DNA of 36,916 bases, taken from the NCBI GenBank assembly GCA_945872795.1, contig CAMCAZ010000036.1, positions 1 through 36,916 of the forward strand, read 5' to 3'. Position 1 is the stretch's first letter. Each line of letters opens with the position of its first letter. Below, one piece after another: positions 8,458 through 16,954 of the stretch. Origin of the DNA: Chryseobacterium gleum. GTDB lineage: Bacteria > Bacteroidota > Bacteroidia > Flavobacteriales_F > PHOS-HE28. The position numbers were made by a program, and so were the translations under genes. The notes beneath the pieces are model-generated. The model saw nothing but the letters and a program-made list of their open reading frames with translations. It made no database searches and was not told the origin of the DNA.

Positions 8458-8922
8458 TTACATCTTCTCCACCGGAGCCATGGGGCTCACCTCCTTCACG
8501 GGGGAGGTGGGTGTGGTGGCGGCGGTGCCCTCCACGGTACCCTTGATGGTCACGATCTTGGAAGGGGTGTTGGCGGCGTTGGAGGAGATGGTCACGCTCT
8601 TGTTGATGGGTCCCACGCGGTTGGTGTCGTACTTCACCGTGATGGTGCTCTTCTGGCCGGGCTTGATGGGCTCCTTCTCGCACTTGGGCACGGTGCAACC
8701 GCAGCTGCCCTGGCAGTTGGTGATGATCAGGGGCTGATCGCCGGTGTTGGTCACCGTGAACTCACAGGTGCCGTTCGCGCCCTGCTTGATCGTACCATAG
8801 TCATGCACGTCCTTGTCAATGGAGATCATGGGACCCGAACCGCCCACGGGCTTGGCGGTGGCTTGTGCGAAGGCGCCTACGGAAAGCAGGCCGAAAGCGG
8901 CGGAGAGCAGGAGATTCTTCAT
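8458..8922 (-). CDS. DUF1573 secreted protein, copy 1
   Basis: A 154-residue paralogue of the neighbouring DUF1573 protein, with the same layout: signal peptide (MKNLLLSAAFGLLSVGAFAQ), the domain with HDYGTIKQG, GSCGCTVPKCE and PGQKSTITVKYDT, then a Pro/Thr-rich tail ending MAPVEKM. Most residues of the mature domain are the same in the two copies, which indicates a fairly recent tandem duplication. The ATG at 8922 directly precedes the signal peptide; a longer upstream frame would add 25 atypical residues. A TAATTTCG promoter box lies 34 bases upstream on the minus strand. The two genes probably form one transcript ending at 7861. Confidence 0.88.
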   Translation of the reverse strand: MKNLLLSAAFGLLSVGAFAQATAKPVGGSGPMISIDKDVHDYGTIKQGANGTCEFTVTNTGDQPLIITNCQGSCGCTVPKCEKEPIKPGQKSTITVKYDTNRVGPINKSVTISSNAANTPSKIVTIKGTVEGTAATTPTSPVKEVSPMAPVEKM

Positions 8923-8955
8923 GGGGGGTAAATGATGTTCGTGTCGTTGGTACGG

Positions 8956-8963
8956 CGAAATTA
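8956..8963 (-). promoter_or_regulatory. Candidate -7 promoter box (TAATTTCG) for the DUF1573 pair
   Basis: Read on the minus strand, TAATTTCG matches the Bacteroidota sigma-factor -7 pattern TAnnTTTG with one difference, and lies 34 bases before the ATG. A TTAAGG stretch about 30 bases further upstream could be part of the -33 element. Confidence 0.45.
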
Positions 8964-9021
8964 CAGGGACGTGTACAGAGGGGCGAGACCTTAACACGAC
9001 ATTAACAGGGGCGGGAGGCAG

Positions 9022-9084
9022 GTCTCAAGTCTCAAGTGTCAAGTCTAACGTCTCACGTGTCAAGTCTCTAGGTTCAAGTGTCAA
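9022..9084. repeat. Nine-unit degenerate heptad array (GTCTCAA-type)
   Basis: Nine consecutive 7-bp units fit without gaps: GTCTCAA, GTCTCAA, GTGTCAA, GTCTAAC, GTCTCAC, GTGTCAA, GTCTCTA, GGTTCAA, GTGTCAA. It lies in the divergent region between a DUF1573 gene and valS, about 50 bases upstream of the valS promoter box. Strict 7-bp spacing with substitutions only suggests expansion by slippage or recombination followed by drift. Confidence 0.85.
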
Positions 9085-9132
9085 CCGATCGGTGGGAGGT
9101 GGCCGCCCCTTCCGCCATCGCCTTGCCTCGGT

Positions 9133-9140
9133 TACCTTTG
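9133..9140 (+). promoter_or_regulatory. Candidate -7 promoter box (TACCTTTG) of valS
   Basis: TACCTTTG is an exact match to the Bacteroidota TAnnTTTG consensus, 18 bases before the valS ATG, which would give a very short leader. Confidence 0.55.
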
Positions 9141-9158
9141 CGGCCTCATTTTTCAGGC

Positions 9159-11840
9159 ATGTCCACGACCGAGGTCCCCAAGCGTTTCGAACCCGCCACC
9201 AGCGAGTCCAAGTGGTATGCCCACTGGATGGAGAAGGGCTACTTCCGCAGCGTGCCGGACGAACGTGAGCCTTACACCATCGTGATACCGCCGCCCAACG
9301 TGACGGGCGTGCTGCACATGGGGCATATGCTGAACAACACCATCCAGGACGTGCTGGTGCGTCGTGCGCGCATGCAGGGAAAGAACGCCTGCTGGGTGCC
9401 GGGCACGGACCACGCGAGCATTGCCACGGAGGCGAAGGTGGTGCGCCTGCTGGGTGAGCAGGGCATCAAGAAGAGCGCCATCGGTCGCGAGGAGTTCCTG
9501 AAGCATGCCTTCGCGTGGAAGGAGAAATACGGCGGCGTGATCTTGGAGCAGTTGAAGAAGCTTGGGGCCAGCTGCGACTGGGAGCGCACGCGCTTCACCA
9601 TGGAGGATGACCTCAGCGATGCGGTCATCGACGTCTTCATCGACCTGCACAACAAGGGGCTGGTCTACCGTGGCCTGCGCATGGTGAACTGGGACCCCGT
9701 GGCGCTCACCGCCGTCAGCGATGAGGAGGTGATCCACAAGGAAGTGAGCTCGAAGTTGTACCACATCCGATACAAGATCGATCAGAAGATCAGAGGGTCA
9801 GAAGATCAGACGATCGGTGGCGAGGCCGAGTATATCACCATTGCCACCACGCGTCCAGAGACCATCCTTGGTGATACGGCCGTGGCCGTGCACCCGGAGG
9901 ACGAGCGTTATGCGGACCTCAAGGGCATGCAGGTGGAAGTGCCGCTGATCGGTCGCCGGATCCCGGTGATCTTCGACGAGTACGTGGAGCGCGAGTTCGG
10001 TACGGGCGCCTTGAAGGTGACCCCGGCGCATGACGTGAACGACCATGAGCTGGGCAAGAAGCACGGCCTGGAGACCATCGACATCCTGGAGCCCAACGGC
10101 ACGCTGAGCGCCGCCGCGCAGCTTTACGTGGGCGAGGACCGCTTCGTGGTGCGCAAGAAGATCGTGAAGCAGCTGGAGGCCGAGGGTTTCCTGGTGAAGA
10201 CCGAGGACATCACCAACAAGGTGGGCTACAGCGAACGCACCGATGCGGTGATCGAGCCGCGCCTGAGCCTGCAGTGGTTCGTGAAGATGAGCGAGCTCGC
10301 CAAGCCGGCGCTCGACGTGGTGAACGATGGTCGGGTGAAACTGCACCCCCAGAAGTTCGCGAACACCTACCGCCACTGGATGGAGAACGTGCGCGACTGG
10401 TGCATCAGCCGCCAGCTGTGGTGGGGGCAGCAGGTGCCGGCGTGGTACAACGATGCCGGAGATGTGGCCGTGTGCCGCACGGAGGCCGAGGCCATCGCGC
10501 AGTTCACCGCCGCTGGTCAGAGCATCACGGGCATCAAGCAGGACGAGGATGTCGTGGACACCTGGTTCAGCAGCTGGCTGTGGCCCATCAGCGTGTTCGA
10601 CGGTTTCAAGGATCCCGAGAACAAGGACATCAAGTACTACTACCCGACCAACGACCTGGTGACCGCGCCGGAGATCCTCTTCTTCTGGGTGGCGCGCATG
10701 ATCATGGCCGGCATGGAGTACCGCCACGAGATCCCGTTCAAGAACGTGTACCTCACCGGCATCGTGCGAGACAAGCAGGGCCGGAAGATGAGCAAGAGCT
10801 TGGGCAACAGCCCCGACCCGCTGGAGCTGATCGAGAAGTTCGGCGCCGACGGCGTGCGTGTGGGCATGCTGCTCACCAGTCCTGCGGGCAACGACCTGCC
10901 CTATGATGATTCGCTGTGCGAGCAGGGCCGCAACTTCAGCAACAAGATCTGGAACGCCTTCCGCCTTGTGAAGGGTTGGAGTGTTGATGATCGCCCGCAA
11001 CCGGCATCTTCCGCAGCCGCCGTGGCCTGGATGCAGAGCCGCGTGCAACGCGGTACGGCGGAGATCGACGCGCTCTTCGCGCAGTTCCGCATCAGCGAAG
11101 CCCTCATGGCCACCTACAAACTCGTGTGGGACGACCTGTGCAGCTGGTACCTGGAAAGCATCAAGACCGGCTTCGTGAGGAACGCTACCGGTGAAGGCGT
11201 CGCCGAGCCGATCGACCGGCAGACCTACGAGGCTACCGTCGCCATCTTCGAAGAGGTGATGAAGCTGCTGCATCCCTTCATGCCCTTCCTCAGCGAGGAG
11301 GTCTGGCACCTGTTGCGCGAGCGGAACGCAGGCGAGGACATCATCATCGCGCCCTGGCCGAAGAGCGGCGAGGGGGATGTGAAGCTGGAGACCGAGGTGC
11401 AGCATGCCTTCGACCTGGTGACCGCCGTGCGCAACGTGCGCAATGAGCGCAGCATGAGCCCGAAGGACGCGCTGGAGGTGCAGGTCAAGGGCACCAGGCC
11501 GATGCGGGCGGCGGTTTCCGCATTGGTGAACAAGCTGGCCAATGTCTCGGCCATCGCCGAGGTGGAGAAGGCCAATGAGGGTTCCATCACCTTTTTGGTG
11601 GGCACCACGGAATACGCCGTGGACCTCGGTGGCAACATCGATCCCGAGGCGGAAGCGAAGAAGGCCGAGGCCGAACTGGCCCACCTGCGCGGCTTCCTGG
11701 CCAGCGTGGACAAGAAGCTCAGCAACGAACGTTTTGTGGCCGGTGCCCCCGCCCAGGTGCTGGAGACGGAGCGCAAGAAGAAGGCCGATGCCGAGGCGAA
11801 GATCAAGGCGCTGGAGGAGCGGCTGGCGGTGCTGAAGTAG
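9159..11840 (+). CDS. valS: Valine--tRNA ligase
   Basis: This 893-residue class I aminoacyl-tRNA synthetase charges tRNA-Val and proofreads misactivated threonine. The catalytic HIGH motif appears as HMGH at about 53-56 within PPPNVTGVLHMGHML, and KMSKS at about 543-547. The editing (CP1) domain is marked by TTRPETILGDTAVAVHP and GTGALKVTPAHDVNDHE. The C-terminal anticodon-binding region (TAVRNVRNERSMSP) is followed by the coiled-coil arm ending in LEERLAVLK. The ATG at 9159 was chosen because MSTTEVPKRFEPA is the normal family start; a GTG at 9078 would begin inside the heptad array. Between RYKI and GEAEYI, where the family usually has a short loop, there is an extra stretch encoded by an 8-bp tandem repeat. 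Confidence 0.97.
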   Translation: MSTTEVPKRFEPATSESKWYAHWMEKGYFRSVPDEREPYTIVIPPPNVTGVLHMGHMLNNTIQDVLVRRARMQGKNACWVPGTDHASIATEAKVVRLLGEQGIKKSAIGREEFLKHAFAWKEKYGGVILEQLKKLGASCDWERTRFTMEDDLSDAVIDVFIDLHNKGLVYRGLRMVNWDPVALTAVSDEEVIHKEVSSKLYHIRYKIDQKIRGSEDQTIGGEAEYITIATTRPETILGDTAVAVHPEDERYADLKGMQVEVPLIGRRIPVIFDEYVEREFGTGALKVTPAHDVNDHELGKKHGLETIDILEPNGTLSAAAQLYVGEDRFVVRKKIVKQLEAEGFLVKTEDITNKVGYSERTDAVIEPRLSLQWFVKMSELAKPALDVVNDGRVKLHPQKFANTYRHWMENVRDWCISRQLWWGQQVPAWYNDAGDVAVCRTEAEAIAQFTAAGQSITGIKQDEDVVDTWFSSWLWPISVFDGFKDPENKDIKYYYPTNDLVTAPEILFFWVARMIMAGMEYRHEIPFKNVYLTGIVRDKQGRKMSKSLGNSPDPLELIEKFGADGVRVGMLLTSPAGNDLPYDDSLCEQGRNFSNKIWNAFRLVKGWSVDDRPQPASSAAAVAWMQSRVQRGTAEIDALFAQFRISEALMATYKLVWDDLCSWYLESIKTGFVRNATGEGVAEPIDRQTYEATVAIFEEVMKLLHPFMPFLSEEVWHLLRERNAGEDIIIAPWPKSGEGDVKLETEVQHAFDLVTAVRNVRNERSMSPKDALEVQVKGTRPMRAAVSALVNKLANVSAIAEVEKANEGSITFLVGTTEYAVDLGGNIDPEAEAKKAEAELAHLRGFLASVDKKLSNERFVAGAPAQVLETERKKKADAEAKIKALEERLAVLK
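9784..9815 (+). repeat. In-frame 8-bp tandem repeat within valS
   Basis: Four 8-bp units in a row, AGAAGATC, AGAGGGTC, AGAAGATC, AGACGATC, preceded by AGATCGATC. They encode about residues 209-219 of ValS, in the loop just before the editing-domain TTRPETILGD motif. The reading frame is kept. Confidence 0.75.
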
Positions 11841-11892
11841 GGCCTTCGAGGCCAAGCTGACCAATGCCGATTCCAGCTGGGGGCTGCGTGTC

Positions 11893-11900
11893 TACCTTCG
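11893..11900 (+). promoter_or_regulatory. Candidate -7 box (TACCTTCG) of the Ppx/GppA gene
   Basis: TACCTTCG matches the TAnnTT(T/C)G pattern used upstream of several genes here and ends four bases before the GTG start codon. If it is used, the transcript would be nearly or fully leaderless. Confidence 0.4.
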
Positions 11901-11904
11901 CTTC

Positions 11905-12831
11905 GTGCCCAGGGACCTCACATACGCTGCCATCGACATCGGATCGAACGCCGTGCGTCTGCTGGTGGCAGAGGTCATCGAGCGCGACGACCACCCGGTG
12001 GTGAAGAAGCAGACGCTGGTGCGCGTACCCATCCGATTGGGTGAGGACGTGTTCGACAGCGGTGCCATCGGTCCGGCGAAGCGCGATTACCTGATCAAGA
12101 GCCTCAAGGCCTTCCGCCTGCTGACCGAGGTCTACGGTGTGAAGTACTTCCGCTGCTGTGCCACCAGCGCCATGCGCGAGGCCACCAATGGTGCGGAGAT
12201 CCTCACCCGCGTGGAGATGGAGAGCGGGGTGCACATCGAGGTGATCGGTGGCAAGGTGGAGGCCGATCTGATCGTAAGCACCTTCTGGACGCAGGACCTG
12301 CTGAAGGACCGCAGCTACCTCTACATCGACGTGGGCGGTGGCAGCACCGAACTCACCTGGCTGGAGAAGGGTAAACGCGTCAAGGGCGCCAGCTTCAAGA
12401 TCGGCACCGTGCGTTCGCTCAAGGGCAAGGTGAAGACCGAGAGCTGGGATGAGCTGCGTGCCTTCCTGGGTGACCTGCGTGACCAGCACGGGCACCTGAT
12501 GGCCATCGGTACCGGGGGAAACATCAACCGGATCTTCAAGGAGAACGGCAACCTCTTTGGCGAGCCCCTGTCATTGCAGGACATCCAGCGCCAGCGCGAC
12601 CGCATCGCGGCCTACAGCTTCGAGGACCGGGTGAAACTGCTGCGCCTGCGTCCCGATCGCGCGGACGTGATCATCCCTGCCGCGGACATCTTCCTGGGCG
12701 TGATGGAGAGCGCAGGGATCGAGGAGGTCTTCGTACCCAAGGTGGGCCTCGCGGACGGGATCATCTACGATCTGTACATGAAGCAGTACGGCTTCAAGCG
12801 CTACCCGCAGGTGGAGCCGATGTCGGCGTAA
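11905..12831 (+). CDS. Ppx/GppA family exopolyphosphatase/guanosine pentaphosphatase
   Basis: A 308-residue member of the Ppx/GppA phosphatases, which hydrolyse inorganic polyphosphate or convert pppGpp to ppGpp. The ASKHA-fold phosphate loops are clear: AAIDIGSNAVRLLVAE near the N-terminus, TSAMREATNG, the second phosphate-binding loop DVGGGSTELTW, and GTGGNINRI. Its length matches the short single-core form; the C-terminal HD-like domain of the long E. coli enzymes is absent. The start is GTG; no in-frame ATG precedes the IDIGSN motif. It lies 64 bases after valS on the same strand with its own promoter-like box. Which of the two substrates it uses cannot be decided from sequence. Confidence 0.9.
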   Translation: MPRDLTYAAIDIGSNAVRLLVAEVIERDDHPVVKKQTLVRVPIRLGEDVFDSGAIGPAKRDYLIKSLKAFRLLTEVYGVKYFRCCATSAMREATNGAEILTRVEMESGVHIEVIGGKVEADLIVSTFWTQDLLKDRSYLYIDVGGGSTELTWLEKGKRVKGASFKIGTVRSLKGKVKTESWDELRAFLGDLRDQHGHLMAIGTGGNINRIFKENGNLFGEPLSLQDIQRQRDRIAAYSFEDRVKLLRLRPDRADVIIPAADIFLGVMESAGIEEVFVPKVGLADGIIYDLYMKQYGFKRYPQVEPMSA

Positions 12832-12844
12832 CGCCGCACTGTGC

Positions 12845-13150
12845 TCACTGCTTCACAAACCGCGCAACTTGTTGCCGGCCGCCCGCAACGCGCAGGTCGA
12901 GAGCATAGGCGCCGGGATCAAGGTCGGTGATGGACAGGAGGGTCTCTTCCCCTGAACCGTTGATGAAGCTCCCGGCACCTACCGTTCTGCCGCTGGTATC
13001 ACCGATGGTCTATGATGCCAGGCTGGCGAGCAGTATGCCGCTCAGTGTGGTCTGGTTCTGCCCAGGGTTGGGCCGGATCTGGAGCGACCCTTGGCGCTGG
13101 GGAGTTGATGCCCGTTCATCGCGTACTCCTTGGATTGAAACCTTTTGTCA
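12845..13150 (-). pseudogene. Remnant of a T9SS sorting domain with an in-frame stop
   Basis: The minus strand carries the end of a type A T9SS sorting domain: QIRPNPGQNQTTLSG, later GDTSGRTV, then LLSITDLDPGAYALDLRV and a final RFVKQ before the stop at 12845. An in-frame TAG falls after LLASLAS, about 22 residues after the RPNPG motif, and no start codon or cargo domain is seen upstream before a TGA near 13150. It is therefore the orphan 3' end of a lost secreted protein gene. Confidence 0.6.
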
Positions 13151-13189
13151 GGGCTTATCAGAGAGATACACGGCGATCTTGGTGACCTG

Positions 13190-13280
13190 CCCCGAGGTCT
13201 CGGGGAGCCCGTCCGGTGGCCCCATCCACCCCGCCCCCAGAGGATAAAGAATGAAAAATGATGCCCCGATGCCTCGGGGG
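13190..13280. repeat. Pair of CCCCGA palindromes and short direct repeats before icmF
   Basis: CCCCGAGGTCTCGGGG (13190-13205) and CCCCGATGCCTCGGGG (13264-13279) are two hairpins with the same outer stem. The second is flanked by near-direct repeats starting AAGAATG (near 13247 and 13282). The whole 12832-13378 interval holds only this, the sorting-domain remnant and the icmF promoter. Confidence 0.55.
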
Positions 13281-13336
13281 AAGAATGTAAAATGGCCTGA
13301 ACCTCAGCGGTAACTGCACAGTTAGCGCCCCTCCGG

Positions 13337-13344
13337 TAACTTCG
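13337..13344 (+). promoter_or_regulatory. Candidate -7 promoter box (TAACTTCG) of icmF
   Basis: TAACTTCG fits the TAnnTT(T/C)G pattern and lies 34 bases upstream of the icmF ATG, a common spacing for this class of promoter. Confidence 0.45.
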
Positions 13345-13378
13345 CACCACTTCCGGGCACCAGCCCGTCCAGATACCC

Positions 13379-16300
13379 ATGACCACCTTCGTTCAAGCTC
13401 CTCCCTACCAGCCGAAACACAAGATCCGTGTGGTGACGGCTGCTTCACTTTTCGATGGTCATGACGCCGCGATCAACATTATGCGGCGCATCATCCAGAG
13501 CACCGGCGCCGAGGTGATCCACTTGGGGCACGACCGTAGCGTGGAGGACGTGGTGAATACCGCCATCCAGGAGGACGCGCACGCCATCGCGATGACCAGC
13601 TACCAGGGCGGGCACACAGAGTACTTCAAGTACATGCACGACCTGCTGAAGGAGAAAGGCGCGGGTCACATCAAGATCTTCGGCGGCGGCGGCGGGACGA
13701 TCCTTCCCGAGGAGATCAAGGAGCTGCACGCGTACGGCATCACGCGGCTGTACCACCCCGATGACGGTCGTGCGATGGGCCTGCAGGGCATGATCAACGA
13801 CATGCTCGAGAAGGCTGACTTCGACCTGAGCGACCAAGAGAACGGCGAGGCGAAGAAGCTGAGCCCTCAGAACTGGCCGGCCATCGCCAAGCTGATCAGC
13901 ACGGCGGAGAACCATCCGGAGGTGTTCGCCACCATCGCGGACGAGATCCACAAGAAAGCCGAAGCGAGCAAGGCCCCAGTACTGGGTATCACGGGCACGG
14001 GCGGCGCGGGGAAATCATCCATGGTGGATGAATTGATCCGTCGCTTTATTCTCGATCAGCCCACCAAGACCATCGGCGTGATCAGCGTGGACCCGAGCAA
14101 GCGCAAGACCGGTGGCGCGCTGCTGGGCGACCGCATCCGCATGAACAGCATCCGCGGTGAACGGGTGTACATGCGCAGCCTCGCCACGCGCCAGAGCAAC
14201 CTCGCGCTGAGCAAGCATGTGAAGGAGGCCGTGGACGTGCTGAAGGCAGCAGGCTTCGACCTGATCATCCTGGAGACGAGCGGCATCGGCCAGAGCGATA
14301 CGGAGATCCTGGACCACAGCGATGTCTCGCTCTACATCATGACGCCGGAGTTCGGCGCGGCCACGCAGCTGGAGAAGATCGACATGCTCGACTTTGCCGA
14401 CGTGGTGGCCATCAACAAGTTCGACAAGCGCGGCGCCCTCGATGCCGTGCGCGATGTGAAGAAGCAGTACAAGCGCAACCACCAGCTGTGGGATGCCGAC
14501 GATGACACGCTGCCCGTGGTGGGCACCATCGCCAGCCAGTTCAACGACCCCGGCACCAACAACCTGTATGTGCGGTTGATGGAGACGATCAAGAAGAAGA
14601 CCGGTGTCGACTTCCACAGCACCTTCCACGCGCACGACGAGATGAGCGAGAAGGTGTGGATCATCCCGCCCGCGAAGAGCCGCTACCTGAGCGAGATCAG
14701 CGAGAACAACCGCCGCTACGATGCCCATGTGCGCAAGCAGGCGGAGATCGCGGACAAGCTATACGGCCTGTACAGTGCAGTGTTGACGTTCGGGGGACCG
14801 GATCTGCTGAATGCGCCGCTGGCCTCTGGCTCCTGGCCACTGGCTGCTTCCGGCGAGACCGATAAGCAGCCAGCAGCCAGCAGCCAAGAGCTAAAGGCCC
14901 TCGTTTCAAAATTCGAAGAGCTACGCAAGGACCTGGATCCGCACTTGTGGTCCATGCTCACGGGTTGGAAATCCGAAGAGGCGCGTTACTCCGGTGAATT
15001 CTACACCTACCTCGTCCGCGGCAAGGAGATCAAGGTGCCCAACCACACCGAGAGCCTCAGCCACCTGAAGATCCCGAAAGTGGCACTGCCGAAGTTCCGC
15101 AGCTGGGGCGACAAGGTGCGCTGGGCGATGCAGGAGAACACGCCCGGCTTCTTCCCGTACACCGCGGGCATCTACCCCTTCAAACGCACCGGCGAGGACC
15201 CCGCGCGGATGTTCGCCGGCGAGGGCGGTCCCGAGCGCACCAACAAGCGCTTCCACTACGTGAGCCAGGGCCTGCCCGCCAAGCGCCTCAGCACCGCCTT
15301 CGACAGCGTCACGCTCTACGGCCACGATCCCGGCCGTCGTCCGGATATCTACGGCAAGGTGGGCAACAGCGGTGTGAGCATCTGCTGTCTGGACGATGCC
15401 AAGAAGCTCTACAGCGGTTTCGACCTAAGCGCCCCCACCACCAGCGTGAGCATGACCATCAACGGTCCAGCGCCGATGTTGTTGGGGTTCTTCATGAACG
15501 CGGCCATCGATCAGAATTGCGAGAAGTATATTCGGGAGAACGGTCTCGAATCCCTCGTTGAAGAGAAGATCATGGAACGTTGGGGAGCTACTGGCCCTAA
15601 GCCACTGGCTACTGGCTCCAAACCGCAAGCGAGCCAGCAGCCAGCAGCCAAAGGCCAGCAGCCGCATTATCACGGTAACATCCCTGAGGGCAACAACGGC
15701 CTCGGATTGCTCTTGCTCGGCATCACCGGCGATCAAGTCCTCCCGCCCGACATCTACGCCAAGATCAAAGCCGACACACTCGCGCAGGTCCGCGGCACCG
15801 TGCAGGCCGACATCCTCAAGGAGGACCAGGCGCAGAACACCTGCATCTTCAGCACCGAGTTCGCGTTGCGCCTCATGGGCGATGTGCAGCAATACTTCAT
15901 CGAGCAGAAGGTCCGCAACTTCTACAGCGTCAGCATCAGCGGCTACCACATCGCGGAAGCCGGCGCCAACCCCATCAGCCAGCTCGCCTTCACCCTGGCC
16001 AACGGCTTCACCTACGTGGAGTACTACCTCAGCCGGGGCATGGACATCAACGCCTTCGCGCCCAACCTGAGCTTCTTCTTCAGCAACGGCATGGACCCCG
16101 AGTACGCCGTGATGGGCCGCGTGGCGCGACGCCTCTGGGCCAAGGCGCTCAAGCACCGCTACGGCGCCGACGAGCGCAGCCAGATGCTCAAGTACCACAT
16201 CCAGACCAGCGGCCGCAGCCTCCACGCGCAGGAGATCGATTTCAACGACATCCGCACCACGTTGCAGGCGCTCTACGCCATCTACGACAACTGCAACAGC

Positions 16301-16891
16301 CTCCACACGAACGCCTACGACGAAGCCATCACCACGCCCACCGAGGAGAGCGTGCGCCGCGCCATGGCCATCCAGCTCATCATCAACCGCGAGCTCGGCC
16401 TGGCCAAGAACGAGAACCCGCTGCAGGGCAGCTTCATCATCGAAGAGCTCACCGACCTGGTGGAGGAGGCCGTGCTCAGCGAGTTCGACCGCATCACCGA
16501 GCGCGGCGGCGTGCTGGGCGCCATGGAGACCATGTACCAGCGCAGCCGCATCCAGGAGGAAAGCCTCTACTACGAGACGCTGAAGCACACCGGCGAATAC
16601 CCGATCATCGGGGTGAACACCTTCCTCAGCAGCAAGGGCTCACCGACGGTACTGCCCAAGGAGGTGATCCGCGCCACCGAGGAAGAGAAGGAAGCGCAGA
16701 TCGCCACGGTGGAGAACCTGCGCGCGGCCTACAGCGCCGAAGCGGCGAAGGCGATCAAGGACCTGCAGCAAGCTGCTATCAGGAATGAGAATATGTTCGC
16801 TGTGCTCATGGAAGCAACCAAGTACTGTTCGCTTGGGCAGTTGACGGCGGCGATGTTCGAAGTTGGTGGACAGTACAGAAGGAATATGTAA
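13379..16891 (+). CDS. icmF: Fused isobutyryl-CoA mutase with built-in G-protein chaperone
   Basis: This 1170-residue, adenosylcobalamin-dependent fusion interconverts isobutyryl-CoA and n-butyryl-CoA. Domains in order: a B12-binding domain (about 15-150) with the axial histidine H28 in FDGHDAAIN and the SYQGGH loop; a MeaI-type GTPase (about 195-450) with the P-loop GTGGAGKSS (K212) and NKFD at 346-349, which guards cofactor loading; a linker; and the TIM-barrel mutase from about 560 ([20 protein letters not shown]). Two residues that separate IcmF from methylmalonyl-CoA mutase are of the isobutyryl type: F601 (Tyr in MCM) in YPFKR and Q819 (Arg in MCM) in AQNTCIF. Two in-frame low-complexity inserts encoded by heptad repeats lie at about 480-505 and 737-762, both at domain or loop junctions. 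A damaged second copy of the C-terminal part lies at 27790. Confidence 0.95.
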   Translation: MTTFVQAPPYQPKHKIRVVTAASLFDGHDAAINIMRRIIQSTGAEVIHLGHDRSVEDVVNTAIQEDAHAIAMTSYQGGHTEYFKYMHDLLKEKGAGHIKIFGGGGGTILPEEIKELHAYGITRLYHPDDGRAMGLQGMINDMLEKADFDLSDQENGEAKKLSPQNWPAIAKLISTAENHPEVFATIADEIHKKAEASKAPVLGITGTGGAGKSSMVDELIRRFILDQPTKTIGVISVDPSKRKTGGALLGDRIRMNSIRGERVYMRSLATRQSNLALSKHVKEAVDVLKAAGFDLIILETSGIGQSDTEILDHSDVSLYIMTPEFGAATQLEKIDMLDFADVVAINKFDKRGALDAVRDVKKQYKRNHQLWDADDDTLPVVGTIASQFNDPGTNNLYVRLMETIKKKTGVDFHSTFHAHDEMSEKVWIIPPAKSRYLSEISENNRRYDAHVRKQAEIADKLYGLYSAVLTFGGPDLLNAPLASGSWPLAASGETDKQPAASSQELKALVSKFEELRKDLDPHLWSMLTGWKSEEARYSGEFYTYLVRGKEIKVPNHTESLSHLKIPKVALPKFRSWGDKVRWAMQENTPGFFPYTAGIYPFKRTGEDPARMFAGEGGPERTNKRFHYVSQGLPAKRLSTAFDSVTLYGHDPGRRPDIYGKVGNSGVSICCLDDAKKLYSGFDLSAPTTSVSMTINGPAPMLLGFFMNAAIDQNCEKYIRENGLESLVEEKIMERWGATGPKPLATGSKPQASQQPAAKGQQPHYHGNIPEGNNGLGLLLLGITGDQVLPPDIYAKIKADTLAQVRGTVQADILKEDQAQNTCIFSTEFALRLMGDVQQYFIEQKVRNFYSVSISGYHIAEAGANPISQLAFTLANGFTYVEYYLSRGMDINAFAPNLSFFFSNGMDPEYAVMGRVARRLWAKALKHRYGADERSQMLKYHIQTSGRSLHAQEIDFNDIRTTLQALYAIYDNCNSLHTNAYDEAITTPTEESVRRAMAIQLIINRELGLAKNENPLQGSFIIEELTDLVEEAVLSEFDRITERGGVLGAMETMYQRSRIQEESLYYETLKHTGEYPIIGVNTFLSSKGSPTVLPKEVIRATEEEKEAQIATVENLRAAYSAEAAKAIKDLQQAAIRNENMFAVLMEATKYCSLGQLTAAMFEVGGQYRRNM
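14819..14892 (+). repeat. Heptad element 1 inside icmF (inverted heptad arms)
   Basis: Left arm: CTGGCCT, CTGGCTC, CTGGCCA, CTGGCTG at 14819-14846. An 18-base centre follows. Right arm: AGCAGCC three times, then AAGAGCT, at 14865-14892. The right arm is the reverse complement of the left-arm type (GGCTGCT), so the element can fold into a hairpin. It encodes a Pro/Ala/Ser/Gln-rich stretch after FGGPDLLNA. Confidence 0.8.
15588..15663 (+). repeat. Heptad element 2 inside icmF (inverted heptad arms)
   Basis: Left arm: CTACTGG, CCCTAAG, CCACTGG, CTACTGG at 15588-15615. Right arm: GCGAGCC, AGCAGCC, AGCAGCC, AAAGGCC, AGCAGCC at 15629-15663. Size and layout match element 1, 770 bases upstream. It encodes a Gly/Pro/Ala/Gln-rich insert between the EEKIMERW helix and the [11 protein letters not shown] segment, where the family normally runs on directly. 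Confidence 0.8.
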
Positions 16892-16954
16892 CCCTGAAAA
16901 GCACGCCACCACCATTCACTTCGCGACACGCGATCGCACTATGGGCCGAACTAG

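Noticed and set aside
9798-11864. 688-codon minus-strand open frame opposite valS
   Set aside because: A shadow of valS codon bias in a GC-rich genome; it has no motif, and valS is certain.
15425-16588. 387-codon minus-strand frame over the mutase
   Set aside because: Antisense shadow of icmF; the same shadow reappears over the broken copy, as expected for antisense frames.
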